From Cryobacterium sp. PH29-G1 (GTDB lineage Bacteria; Actinomycetota; Actinomycetes; Actinomycetales; Microbacteriaceae): a DNA stretch of 64,000 nt. Both the position numbers and the translations under genes were made by a program. Below the pieces are notes generated by a model. It was not told the DNA's origin. It saw only the letters and a list, made by a program, of their open reading frames with translations, and made no database searches. Numbering within the stretch: position 1 is the stretch's first letter; each line of letters begins with the position of its first letter. Of this stretch, positions 7,363 to 15,649 are shown piece after piece. The stretch lies in assembly GCF_030063365.1 (NCBI RefSeq), contig NZ_JASISY010000004.1, positions 1 through 64,000 of the forward strand, read 5' to 3'.

Positions 7363-9603
7363 ATGATGGGACTACCCGTGCTTTCTGCACTCGCTCGCAT
7401 GTCAACCCGGTACCGCTGGATAGTGGTTGCAATCTGGCTGGTGCTGATCCTCGGGGCCGTGCTCGGCAGTCGAACGATCGGTGGCACTTTCAACAACGAC
7501 CTGACGCTCGCCGGCACGGACTCGCAGGCCGCATACGACACCCTCCGCGAGCAGTTCCCCGAGCTGGCCGGTGATGGCATGCAAGCCATCGTGCACAGCA
7601 CGGATGCCGCGGAGTCCGTCACGTCCCCGGCACTGCGCGCTGCGGTGGAGGATGCCGTGGCCACGGTCGCCGCCCTGGACGGCGTCGCCGCGGCCCGGTC
7701 GCCGTACGAACCGCCCCAGCCCATGGTGTCCACCGACGGCAGGACGGCTATGGTGACGATCCAATTCACGGCGCGGGCAAAGGACATTCCGGTGGAGACG
7801 CTGGCCCAGGCCCAGGCCGCATTCGAGGGCGTGCGCGTCGCCGGCGGACAAGTCGAATTCGGTGGCCCCGCCGCTCAGGCCGAGTCCGGGCCATCCGGCA
7901 GCGAAGCCTACGGGCTGCTCGCGGCCGCCCTGGTGCTGTTGATCGTGTTTGGTTCAGTTTTCGCCATGCTGGTCACGCTCGTCACCGCCCTGATCGCCCT
8001 CGGCGTCGGGCTCGCCTCGATCACCATGCTCGCTTCGACGGTGACCATCGGCACGTCCGGTCCTATCGTTGCCGCCATGATCGGTCTGGGCGTCGGCATC
8101 GACTACGCCCTGCTGATCGTGACGAGGCACCGTGAGGGGATGCGGCGGGGTCTGGCTCCGAACGCCGCTATCGAAGCGGCCATGACCACGGCAGGTCGCT
8201 CGGTGTTGGTCGCCGGCGCTACTGTGATCATCGCCATTTTGAGCCTGTATGCCATCGGAATCCCGTTCGTCTCCTCACTCGGCCTGGCCAGTGCCATCGT
8301 CGTGAGCGCGACGATGCTGGCCTCCGTTACCTTGCTGCCGGCGCTGCTCGCTATCTTCGGCCGAAACCTAGACCGCGTGCGCGTGCGCAGGATCGGCACG
8401 AAGACTCCCGCGGGTGTAACGGGCCCTGCCGGGCCCAATGGTGCCGGCCGCGCTGAATCTCAGCCTGGGGCGGGATGGCACGGCTGGGTCGAAAGAATCC
8501 AGCGCCGCCGATGGCTCGCCGCGTTCGCCTCGATCCTGGTTTTGGCCATTCTGGCCGTGCCGCTGCTCTCGCTTCGCCTCGGAACGGCCGACGGTGGGTC
8601 CCAAGCTGCCGACACCACCCAGCGAAAGGCTTATGACCTGATCGTGGAGGGATTCGGCGCGGGCTGGGCCGGTCCGCTCCTGGTCACGGTCGACTTCGGA
8701 GCCGATTCTACGCCGACCGAGAGCCAGGCCGCGAGCACTGCACTGCACGCCAAGCTGGCGGCGACGGAGGGTGTCAGCGCAGTTACCCCGCCGCGGTTCG
8801 GGACGAACGGGTCAACCGCGCTTTACACGGTGATTCCGACGAGTTCACCGGATGACGCGGCCACGGAGACCCTGGTTCACGAACTGCGCGACACTGTTCT
8901 GCCCGAGGCGGCGCCGGGCGCGAGCACCCACGTCGGCGGCGCGACGGCGACCAGTATCGATCTGGCTGACACGCTGCTGGCGCAGATCGGCTGGTTCATC
9001 CTGATCGTCGTGGTGCTGGCCTTCATCGTTCTCCTGATCGAGTTCCGGGCACCGTTCATCGCGGCCATGGCCGTGATCATGAACCTGTTCGCGGTGGGGG
9101 CCGCATATGGACCCGTCGTGGCCGTGTTCCAATGGGGCTGGTGGCCCGCCGACTGGCTGGGGGTCATGTCAGGGCCGGTGGAGTCGTTCGTTCCGGTCAT
9201 GCTCTTCGCCGTGCTCTTTGGCCTGTCTACCGACTACACAGTGTTCCTGCTCAGCCGTGTCAAGGAGGAGCTCGCCCGCACGGGAGATCCGAACCTGGCG
9301 GTTCGCGATGCGTTGGCCGCCACGGCGAAGGTGATTCTGGCCGCGGCATCCGTCATGGTCGTGGTTTTCGGCAGCTTTATTCTGAATGACCAACGAACCG
9401 TGACGATGTTCGGTTTTGGCCTCGCCACGGCCATAGCCGTCTATGTACTCATCGTGATCCTGGTGCTCGTGCCGGCTCTGCTGGCTATAGCGGGCCGACC
9501 TGCTTGGGGGCGCACACCACGTCATCCGTCGAAAGATCCCGAGTCGGAACTCCTCGCTAGGGAGCCGAAACAAACCCCCGATCTAATACCTAATCCGACC
9601 TGA
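7363..9603 (+). CDS. MMPL-family (RND superfamily) transporter
   Basis: A 746-residue proton-driven exporter with the two-fold RND layout: TM1 (about residues 16-38), a soluble porter domain, TM2-6 (about 185-330), a basic loop, TM7 (about 385), a second porter domain and TM8-12 (about 540-710). The motif GLGVGIDYALLIVTRHREGM around residue 245 and its partner FGLSTDYTVFLLSRVKEE near residue 620 carry the Asp-Tyr pairs used in proton relay. Family members export lipids, siderophores or drugs. A weak GGAG site precedes the ATG. Probably regulated by the adjacent TetR protein. Confidence 0.92.
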   Translation: MMGLPVLSALARMSTRYRWIVVAIWLVLILGAVLGSRTIGGTFNNDLTLAGTDSQAAYDTLREQFPELAGDGMQAIVHSTDAAESVTSPALRAAVEDAVATVAALDGVAAARSPYEPPQPMVSTDGRTAMVTIQFTARAKDIPVETLAQAQAAFEGVRVAGGQVEFGGPAAQAESGPSGSEAYGLLAAALVLLIVFGSVFAMLVTLVTALIALGVGLASITMLASTVTIGTSGPIVAAMIGLGVGIDYALLIVTRHREGMRRGLAPNAAIEAAMTTAGRSVLVAGATVIIAILSLYAIGIPFVSSLGLASAIVVSATMLASVTLLPALLAIFGRNLDRVRVRRIGTKTPAGVTGPAGPNGAGRAESQPGAGWHGWVERIQRRRWLAAFASILVLAILAVPLLSLRLGTADGGSQAADTTQRKAYDLIVEGFGAGWAGPLLVTVDFGADSTPTESQAASTALHAKLAATEGVSAVTPPRFGTNGSTALYTVIPTSSPDDAATETLVHELRDTVLPEAAPGASTHVGGATATSIDLADTLLAQIGWFILIVVVLAFIVLLIEFRAPFIAAMAVIMNLFAVGAAYGPVVAVFQWGWWPADWLGVMSGPVESFVPVMLFAVLFGLSTDYTVFLLSRVKEELARTGDPNLAVRDALAATAKVILAAASVMVVVFGSFILNDQRTVTMFGFGLATAIAVYVLIVILVLVPALLAIAGRPAWGRTPRHPSKDPESELLAREPKQTPDLIPNPT

Positions 9604-9665
9604 ATTTACGTCTCAGGCCGTGATGGTCGATAATGGGTATACAAAGACGAATGGAAGGGGAGTTC

Positions 9666-9842
9666 ATGGCGGCCATGAAGCCACGGACCGGAGACGGTCC
9701 AATGGAGGCGGTAAAAGAGGGGCGCCTGATCATCGTGCGTGTACCGCTCGAAGGTGGGGGTCGGCTCGTTGTCTCAGTCAACGACGCCGAGGCCAAAGAA
9801 CTTCACGATGCGCTTGCCGGGGTTGTCGCTGCGGCGAAATAG
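9666..9842 (+). CDS. DUF3117 family small protein
   Basis: A 58-residue protein almost entirely made of the conserved actinobacterial DUF3117 block, with MKPRTGDGPMEAVKEGR and the RVPLEGGGRLVVSV strand. The internal ATG at 9666 is chosen because AAGGGGAG lies just upstream; a longer reading from 9633 has no such site. Function unknown. It is a single-gene unit closed by a strong hairpin. Confidence 0.9.
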   Translation: MAAMKPRTGDGPMEAVKEGRLIIVRVPLEGGGRLVVSVNDAEAKELHDALAGVVAAAK

Positions 9843-9877
9843 CCTCGTGCTGGCTCAGAACCACACGTGATACCAGG

Positions 9878-9906
9878 AACGGCCGCGCAGTGAATGCGCG
9901 GCCGTT
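9878..9906 (+). terminator. intrinsic terminator after the DUF3117 gene
   Basis: AACGGCCGCGCA and TGCGCGGCCGTT form a perfect 12-bp stem around GTGAA, followed by a short T run (TTCTGTGT). It lies 36 bp after the stop and also separates this unit from the convergent O-methyltransferase gene. Confidence 0.8.
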
Positions 9907-9967
9907 TCTGTGTACCCGTTCAGGGCTGAGCGGTGGAGCCGGTTAGCCGAGCCCGCCGGCCGAGAAC

Positions 9968-10600
9968 CTACGCGCGCAATTTGGTGATCTGTAGCAGTCC
10001 ATCGCCAACGGGGGAGAGGGCGCTGATTACGGCGCTCGATGCGGCGATCTCGGTGAGCAGGGTGCGAAACCCGGTCGCGACATCGTCGCGCTGCACCGGG
10101 TCGGCGACTCGGCCGCGCCAGAGGGCGTGGGCGACCAGTACGGTTCCACCAGGTCGGGCCAGGCGCAGTCCGTGTTCGACGTATTCGATGACCGACTGCG
10201 GGTCGGCGTCGATGAACACAATGTCGTAAGAATTCTCATTCATGCGCGGCAGTACCTCGCCGGCTTTGCCGGTGATGAGGCGCACCCGGTTGGCCGGAAT
10301 CTTGGCCTCGGAGAAATTCGCCTTGGCGTGCTGCAGATGGTCGACCTCGGTATCAATCGAGGTCAAGGTTGCTCCGGGCGCCCCGGTCAGCAACCAGATA
10401 CCCGACACTCCCGCCCCCGTTCCGACTTCGAGAATGCTGCGCGCCCCGGTTGCGGCGGCGATGACGGCCGATTGCGCACCGACGGACGGCGCGATCGCGT
10501 CGATCCCCAACTCGAGGGATTGCTGGCGCGCACGCGCGATCGCTTCGGACTCCACGACACAGTCGTCGGAGAATTTCCAGTTCAGTTCAATGTCAGACAC
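9968..10600 (-). CDS. O-methyltransferase, class I SAM-dependent
   Basis: A 210-residue methyltransferase of the family-3 O-methyltransferase type. The SAM-binding motif I is RSILEVGTGAGVSGIWLL (about residues 54-71), the acidic motif II is SIDTEVDH, and the FIDADPQSVIEYVEHGLRL segment (about 130-148) matches the metal/SAM-binding post-motif. Start is GTG with GGAG 6 nt upstream. It is divergent from tatB, an arrangement I recall in other Microbacteriaceae. Substrate unknown. Confidence 0.88.
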   Translation of the reverse strand: MSDIELNWKFSDDCVVESEAIARARQQSLELGIDAIAPSVGAQSAVIAAATGARSILEVGTGAGVSGIWLLTGAPGATLTSIDTEVDHLQHAKANFSEAKIPANRVRLITGKAGEVLPRMNENSYDIVFIDADPQSVIEYVEHGLRLARPGGTVLVAHALWRGRVADPVQRDDVATGFRTLLTEIAASSAVISALSPVGDGLLQITKLRA

Positions 10601-10687
10601 AAATAACTCCAGAAGATGATTACGTCAAGACTAGGGCCGGGGCGCGTGTGGTCTGTGGATGCCTCGCCGGGCAGTTATTCTAAGGAC

Positions 10688-11077
10688 ATGTTTGGGTTGA
10701 CGTTCGAGAAGATTCTTCTGATCGGGATCATCGCTGTCTTCTTGCTCGGACCCGACAAATTGCCGCACTACGCGGCCCAGCTGGCCCGACTGGTGCGCCA
10801 ACTCCGCGACATGGCAAACGGTGCCAAGGAACGCATGCGCGATGAAATGGGCCCGGAATTCGACGATCTGGACTGGAAAAAACTGGACCCGCGCCAGTAT
10901 GACCCGCGCCGCATCATTCGGGAAGCCCTCGCCGACGAAGATCCCTTCAAAGAAACGTCCGCGACCATTTCTCGCGCCGAGCCCAACCCCGACGGCGCAT
11001 ATCTGAAGCGCAAACGTGCCCGAGAGGCGGCCCTGGCCGCGCTCGAGCCGGCCCCGTTCGATTCTGAGGCCACCTAA
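10688..11077 (+). CDS. tatB: Sec-independent protein translocase subunit TatB
   Basis: A 129-residue twin-arginine translocase component: one N-terminal membrane helix (residues 1-20, FGLTFEKILLIGIIAVFLLG), the conserved Pro-Asp-Lys-Leu-Pro hinge (GPDKLPHYA), an amphipathic helix, and a charged cytoplasmic tail. The ATG at 10688 is preferred because AAGGA lies just upstream and the family motif begins there. The glutamate after the helix start typical of TatB is present (TFEKI). tatA and tatC are not in this window. Confidence 0.9.
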   Translation: MFGLTFEKILLIGIIAVFLLGPDKLPHYAAQLARLVRQLRDMANGAKERMRDEMGPEFDDLDWKKLDPRQYDPRRIIREALADEDPFKETSATISRAEPNPDGAYLKRKRAREAALAALEPAPFDSEAT

Positions 11078-11107
11078 GGCACCACATTCGTTCGTAAAGG
11101 AGTCGCG

Positions 11108-11932
11108 ATGTCAAAAAGCCCCCCCCAAGTTCAGCGCATCAAGAAAAAGGTGTACGAGGCCGAACTGGCGCGGCTGCAGGCCGAACTCGTCACGATGCAG
11201 CAGTGGGTGAAAGCATCCGGTGCGCGGGTCGTGGTGATCTTCGAGGGCCGCGATGCTGCGGGCAAGGGCTCGGCGATCAAGCGCATCACGGAGTACCTCA
11301 ACCCGCGCGTTGCCCGCATCGTCGCCCTGCCGATGCCCACCGAACGTCAGCGTGGCGAATGGTACTTTCAGCGTTTCATTGAGCACCTGCCGTCGACCGG
11401 TGAGATCGTGCTGATGGACCGCTCCTGGTACAACCGAGCCGGCGTCGAGCGGGTGATGGGCTACTGCACTTCCGATGAATACCGGCGCTTTCTGCACCAG
11501 GCGCCCCTGTTCGAGCGGATGCTCGTTGAGGACGGAATTCTGCTGATTAAGTACTGGTTCTCGGTGTCTGACCAGGAGCAGGAGCGCCGCTTTCGGTCCC
11601 GTCTGAATGACCCGATGCGACGCTGGAAGCTGTCCGAGACGGACGTGCTGTCGATCACCAAATGGGCCGACTATTCCAAGGCGAAGGATGAGATGTTCGT
11701 GCACACCGACATCGCCGAAGCGCCGTGGTGGGTGGTGGAGAGCGAAGACAAGCGGGTGTCCCGGTTGAACGTGATCAACCATCTGCTCTCGCTCGTGCCC
11801 TATGAAAAGATCGACCCGCCCAAGGTACACATTCCACCGCGCCCGCCGGCCTCCGACTACGAGCGGCCGCCGCGCGAGGAGAACCACGAGGTTCCCGACC
11901 ACGCGGCGACGCTGGCCAAGCTCAAGGAGTAG
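11108..11932 (+). CDS. ppk2: polyphosphate kinase 2
   Basis: A 274-residue class I PPK2, transferring phosphate between polyphosphate and nucleoside diphosphates. Walker A is FEGRDAAGKGSAIKR (about residues 45-59), Walker B is LMDRSWYNRAGVERVMG (about 101-117), and the lid region carries RFRSRLNDPMRRWKLS. AAGGAG sits 8 nt before the ATG. It follows tatB by 30 bp and could be co-transcribed. The window also encodes a VTC-type polyphosphate polymerase at 51.5 kb, so polyphosphate metabolism appears twice. Confidence 0.95.
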   Translation: MSKSPPQVQRIKKKVYEAELARLQAELVTMQQWVKASGARVVVIFEGRDAAGKGSAIKRITEYLNPRVARIVALPMPTERQRGEWYFQRFIEHLPSTGEIVLMDRSWYNRAGVERVMGYCTSDEYRRFLHQAPLFERMLVEDGILLIKYWFSVSDQEQERRFRSRLNDPMRRWKLSETDVLSITKWADYSKAKDEMFVHTDIAEAPWWVVESEDKRVSRLNVINHLLSLVPYEKIDPPKVHIPPRPPASDYERPPREENHEVPDHAATLAKLKE

Positions 11933-11946
11933 CTGCGAGTGTGCAG

Positions 11947-13104
11947 CTAGCGCGGTGTGAGTCCGAGGCTCACGCCCGCCAGGCCCCTGGCCCGTGTCTT
12001 CATGCTGCGGGCGAGTTCTCGAATAGCGCGGGCGGCGGGGTCGTCCGGCGCGCCGAGCACGACCGGCAACCCGGCGTCCCCGCCGCTGCGCAGCGGCAGA
12101 CTCAGCGGAATGTGCGCAAGAACCGGCACCGGGTTGGGCTGGCCGAGCGACAAACGCCGGGCTACTTCGGCACCGCCGCCGGTGCCGAACAGTTCCAGCA
12201 GGCTGCCGTCTGGCTGCACCATCGCCGACATGTTCTCGATCACGCCGTACACGGTTTGCCCGGTCTGCCGTGCCACGGTGCCGCTGCGCTCGGCCACATC
12301 GGCCGCGGCGGGCTGCGGGGTGGTGACGACGATAACCTCGGCGTGGGGCAGGAGCTGGCCGACCGTGATTGCGACGTCGCCGGTGCCCGGCGGCAGGTCG
12401 AGCAGGAGCACGTCCAAGTCGCCGAAGTAGACATCGGTGAGGAACTGCTTGATGGTGCGGTGCAGCATGGGGCCGCGCCAGGCGACCGCGGCCGACGCGT
12501 CATCGATGAACATTCCAATCGAGATGACTTTTACCTCGTGGCCGATGGGCGGCAGAATCATGTCGCCGACCTGGGTCGGTTTGACGGCGAGCCCCTCGTG
12601 TACGAGGCCGAGCAGGCCCGGGATGCTGAATCCGTGCACGTCGGCATCGACGATGCCCACCCGCAGCCCCTCCGCGCTCAGGGCCACCGCCAAATTCGCC
12701 GTGACGGTGGATTTGCCCACGCCACCCTTGCCACTCGTGATGGCGTACACCCGAGTAAGGGACTCCGGCCCAAACTGCACGCTGCGTTCCAGCTGACCGC
12801 CACGCAGCTTTTCGGTGAGGGCGGTGCGCTGTTCGCGGGTCATAATCGCGACCTCAACGCTCGCGTTGCCCGCCCCGCACACCGACTCGGCCGCGGCGAG
12901 AACATCGCTCTCAATGCGCTGGGCGGCCGGACAACCAGCGATGGTCAAGCGGATGCCGACGGTCACCAGACCCGTGTCGCTCACCGTCACGTCGGACACC
13001 ATGTTGAGCTCTGTGATGGGTTTGCGAATTTCCGGGTCGGTCACTCCAGCCAAAGCGGTGAAGACTCTCGAGCGGATGCTGTCGGGCAGGGGTGCAGAAG
13101 TCAT
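11947..13104 (-). CDS. mrp: Mrp/NBP35-family iron-sulfur carrier ATPase
   Basis: A 385-residue P-loop ATPase implicated in [Fe-S] cluster transfer. The N-terminal DUF59/MIP18 domain (residues about 5-95, VTDPEIRKPITELNM) is followed by the deviant Walker A AITSGKGGVGKSTVTANLA near residue 125 and the Mrp signature with HGFSIPGLLG and DLPPGTGDVAIT. The usual C-terminal CxxC pair of Mrp proteins is not visible, so scaffold function may differ. Its ATG overlaps the TGA of the DUF1003 gene by 4 bp. Confidence 0.9.
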   Translation of the reverse strand: MTSAPLPDSIRSRVFTALAGVTDPEIRKPITELNMVSDVTVSDTGLVTVGIRLTIAGCPAAQRIESDVLAAAESVCGAGNASVEVAIMTREQRTALTEKLRGGQLERSVQFGPESLTRVYAITSGKGGVGKSTVTANLAVALSAEGLRVGIVDADVHGFSIPGLLGLVHEGLAVKPTQVGDMILPPIGHEVKVISIGMFIDDASAAVAWRGPMLHRTIKQFLTDVYFGDLDVLLLDLPPGTGDVAITVGQLLPHAEVIVVTTPQPAAADVAERSGTVARQTGQTVYGVIENMSAMVQPDGSLLELFGTGGGAEVARRLSLGQPNPVPVLAHIPLSLPLRSGGDAGLPVVLGAPDDPAARAIRELARSMKTRARGLAGVSLGLTPR

Positions 13105-13655
13105 ACGTGCGGGCGGCTTTCCGTGGTGCTGGGTTGCGGGGCGTCGTCGGACTCGCTGCGGTCATCCAGGTGCTCGAGCAATGCCCGCAGCTCCGCGCGA
13201 ATAAAGTCCTTCGAGGCCATGTCCTTGATGGCGATGCGGAGCGCCACAACCTCGCGGGCCAGGTACTCGGTGTCGGCGAGGGTGCGTTCGGCGCGCTGTC
13301 GATCCTGTTCGAATTGCACCCGGTCACGGTCGTCCTGCCGGTTCTGGGCGAGCAGAATCATCGGCGCGGCGTAGGAGGCCTGCATCGACAGTACGAGAGT
13401 AAGGGCAATGAAACCGAGCGCGACGGAGTCAAATCGCCAGGCCTCCGGGGCGAGGGTATTCCACGAGATCCAGGCGACGGCGAAGAACGTGAGCCCGAGC
13501 AGAAACCACGGGGTACCCATACCGCGGGCGATGGCCTCGGTGAAGCGGCCGAACCGGTCACGGGAGTGGCCGTTGCGGCCGAGACCCACGATATTGCCGC
13601 TGCGCAGCCCTTTGGGCGCATCCAAACGCAGATCGGCGCGATTATTGCGGGCCAC
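13101..13655 (-). CDS. DUF1003 family membrane protein
   Basis: A 184-residue protein with the family signature FGRFTEAIARGMGTPWF near residue 35, two transmembrane helices (about residues 48-68 and 78-98) and the LVLSMQASYAAPMILLAQNRQDDRDR segment, followed by a charged coiled-coil-like tail. Start is GTG with AGAGGATG ahead of it. It overlaps the upstream MgtE-N/CBS gene by 14 bp and the downstream mrp gene by 4 bp, so the three are translationally coupled. Function unknown; the coupling suggests a membrane partner for the soluble CBS protein. Confidence 0.88.
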   Translation of the reverse strand: MARNNRADLRLDAPKGLRSGNIVGLGRNGHSRDRFGRFTEAIARGMGTPWFLLGLTFFAVAWISWNTLAPEAWRFDSVALGFIALTLVLSMQASYAAPMILLAQNRQDDRDRVQFEQDRQRAERTLADTEYLAREVVALRIAIKDMASKDFIRAELRALLEHLDDRSESDDAPQPSTTESRPHV

Positions 13656-14976
13656 GAGTCATCCTCTGCGCTCCGGGCAGCGGAATGCTACCGGTCCTCA
13701 ACTCGCTGCGGGCGGCGGCGCGGCGGCGCACGTCATCGTTACCGTCGTGGCTGCGCCAGTCGTCGGGCAGCAAATAGTCGAGCACGTCATCAATCGTCAC
13801 CACCCCGACCAGTCGATAGTTCTCGTCGACGACAGGAACCGAGACGAGGTCGTAGCTCGCGAGAATACGGCTGACTTCAGCGGCTGAGGTGTCGGCGGTG
13901 ACCGGGTCGAGGCCGGCGTCGAGCAGCGTGCCGAGGCGTTCGTGCGGTGGGTAGCGCAGCATCCGCTGAAAATGCACCATGCCGAGAAAACGCCCGGTAG
14001 GCGCCTCGTAGGGGGGCAGGGTCACGCAGATCGCCGCGCCGAGCGCCGGCGCCAGATCGTGACGACGGATGCGGGCAAGGCCCTCCGCAACCGTGGCGTC
14101 GGCCGAGACGATGATCGGCTCGGTCGTCATGAGCCCGCCGGCGGTGTCGGGGGCGTAGGTGAGCAGAAAACGTACGTCTTCGGCTTCTTCGGGCTCCATC
14201 AGGTCGAGCAGTTGCTCGCCGCGTTCTTCGGGCAGTTGGGCGATGAGGTCGGCGGCATCGTCGGGTTGCATCTGGTCGAGCACGTCGGCGGCGCGGGCGT
14301 CACCGAGGCTGGTCAGAATGCTGACCTGGTCGGCCTCGCGCATTTCTTCGAGCACGTCGGCGAGACGGTCATCGGGCAGCTCGCCCGCTACCTCGAACAT
14401 GCGCTCGCGCGGTAGGTCCAGCAGCGTATTGGCCAGGTCAGCCGGTTTGAGATCGGAATAGGTGGCGATGAGGTGTTCGGCGGACTGCGCCTGCCCCTTG
14501 GTCAATTTCTCGCGCACCTCGGCCCAGGTGGCGAACGTCGTGACGCCCTTGACGAACGGCGAGGCGCTGGTCTTGGGGCGGCGCACGAACAGTTGGCTGA
14601 TGGCCCAGTCGGCCTCGGTGCCTTCTTTGATCGCGACGTCTTCAATGGTGGCTTCGCCGGACCCGTCGTTGAAGAGCACCTTGCGGCCGAGCAATTCGGC
14701 GATGACACGCACCTCGCCGCCGCGCTGTTCGTAGCGGCGAACGTTGATCAGACCGGTCGTGATGATCTGGCCGCTGCCGATGCTGGTGACGCGGTTGATC
14801 GAGACGAACACGCGCCGTTTACCCGGGATCTCCACGATCAGGCCGACGACGCTGGGCGGGTCGTTTTTTCGGTAGACCACGAGAACATCGCGCACCTTGC
14901 CCACGCGGTCGCCCGCAGGGTCGAAAACGGTGCACCCGGCCAGTCGGGCAACAAAAACTCTGGTGGCACTCACCAT
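13642..14976 (-). CDS. soluble MgtE N-domain / CBS-pair protein
   Basis: About 444 residues with no transmembrane segment. In order: a PRC-barrel-like N-terminus (about 5-120), the MgtE N-terminal superhelical domain (about 165-265, with repeated LADVLEEM, ADVLDQMQPDDAADLI and QLLDLMEPEEAEDVR) and a CBS pair (about 275-405, ending LVGVVTIDDVLDYLLPDDW). Canonical MgtE magnesium channels carry these regulatory domains fused to a membrane pore, which is missing here. The ATG at 14976 is immediately followed by GTG at 14973; TACATT lies 6 nt before the GTG, so a leaderless GTG start is likely. A longer frame to 15030 lacks support. Confidence 0.85.
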   Translation of the reverse strand: MVSATRVFVARLAGCTVFDPAGDRVGKVRDVLVVYRKNDPPSVVGLIVEIPGKRRVFVSINRVTSIGSGQIITTGLINVRRYEQRGGEVRVIAELLGRKVLFNDGSGEATIEDVAIKEGTEADWAISQLFVRRPKTSASPFVKGVTTFATWAEVREKLTKGQAQSAEHLIATYSDLKPADLANTLLDLPRERMFEVAGELPDDRLADVLEEMREADQVSILTSLGDARAADVLDQMQPDDAADLIAQLPEERGEQLLDLMEPEEAEDVRFLLTYAPDTAGGLMTTEPIIVSADATVAEGLARIRRHDLAPALGAAICVTLPPYEAPTGRFLGMVHFQRMLRYPPHERLGTLLDAGLDPVTADTSAAEVSRILASYDLVSVPVVDENYRLVGVVTIDDVLDYLLPDDWRSHDGNDDVRRRAAARSELRTGSIPLPGAQRMTRGPQ

Positions 14977-14979
14977 ATA

Positions 14980-14985
14980 AATGTA
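14980..14985 (-). promoter_or_regulatory. leaderless -10 box of the MgtE-N/CBS gene
   Basis: TACATT on the minus strand, exactly 6 nt before GTG 14973, driving the CBS-DUF1003-mrp unit. Confidence 0.5.
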
Positions 14986-15108
14986 GGCCACTGGCCTGAC
15001 AATGGGGGCGCGGCACGAACGGTTCGTCATTTCGCGGTGCCGCCGTGGGGCCGTGCGCCGGTCAAAGCACGCGGCTGCACGTTCAGGGGAGCGTGAAAGA
15101 ATGTTGCT

Positions 15109-15642
15109 ATGAGCAACCAGAGTCTTTTTTCCCGTCGCCGCTCGGTGTTGCCCCCGGTGTTGCCGCGCGGTGAGGTACTCGCCACGTATAGCACCTATGC
15201 CGAGGCGCAGGCCGCGATCAATTCGTTGGCCAAGGCGGAATTTCCGGTGAAACAGCTCTCGATCGTGGGTAACGATCTCAAGAGCGTTGAACGGGTCACC
15301 GGCAAACTCACCTACGGCCGAGTCGCTCTCGCTGGCGCAGCATCCGGTTCCTGGATCGGAATCTTCTTCGGAATTCTGTTCTTTCTGTTCTCGCCCACCG
15401 GGTCAAGCCTGCCGTTCGTATTTGCCGCCCTTATTATGGGTGCCGGCTTCGGCATGCTGCTCGGCATCGCGAGCTACGCCATCAACCGGCGCCGGCGTGA
15501 CTTCACGTCGACCACGCAGGTGATCGCGAGCGACTATCAACTCATCGTCGATCCCGAACTGCTCAACCGCGCCCGTAACCTTCTGGCTGGCGCACCCGAG
15601 ACGCCGCTAGCCCCAAGCCCGCAGACGCCCCCGCCTGAGTAA
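15109..15642 (+). CDS. YflT/GSP17M-like general stress protein with membrane hairpin
   Basis: A 177-residue protein. The N-terminal half (about 20-65) matches the heat-induced YflT/GSP17M type domain (VLATYSTYAEAQAAINSLA, KQLSIVGNDLKSVERV), followed by a glycine-rich two-helix membrane segment (about 78-125) and a Pro-rich tail. GAAAG lies upstream of the ATG. It is divergent from the MgtE-N/CBS gene. Members are linked to general stress, but the mechanism is unknown. Confidence 0.78.
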   Translation: MSNQSLFSRRRSVLPPVLPRGEVLATYSTYAEAQAAINSLAKAEFPVKQLSIVGNDLKSVERVTGKLTYGRVALAGAASGSWIGIFFGILFFLFSPTGSSLPFVFAALIMGAGFGMLLGIASYAINRRRRDFTSTTQVIASDYQLIVDPELLNRARNLLAGAPETPLAPSPQTPPPE

Positions 15643-15649
15643 CACGGGG

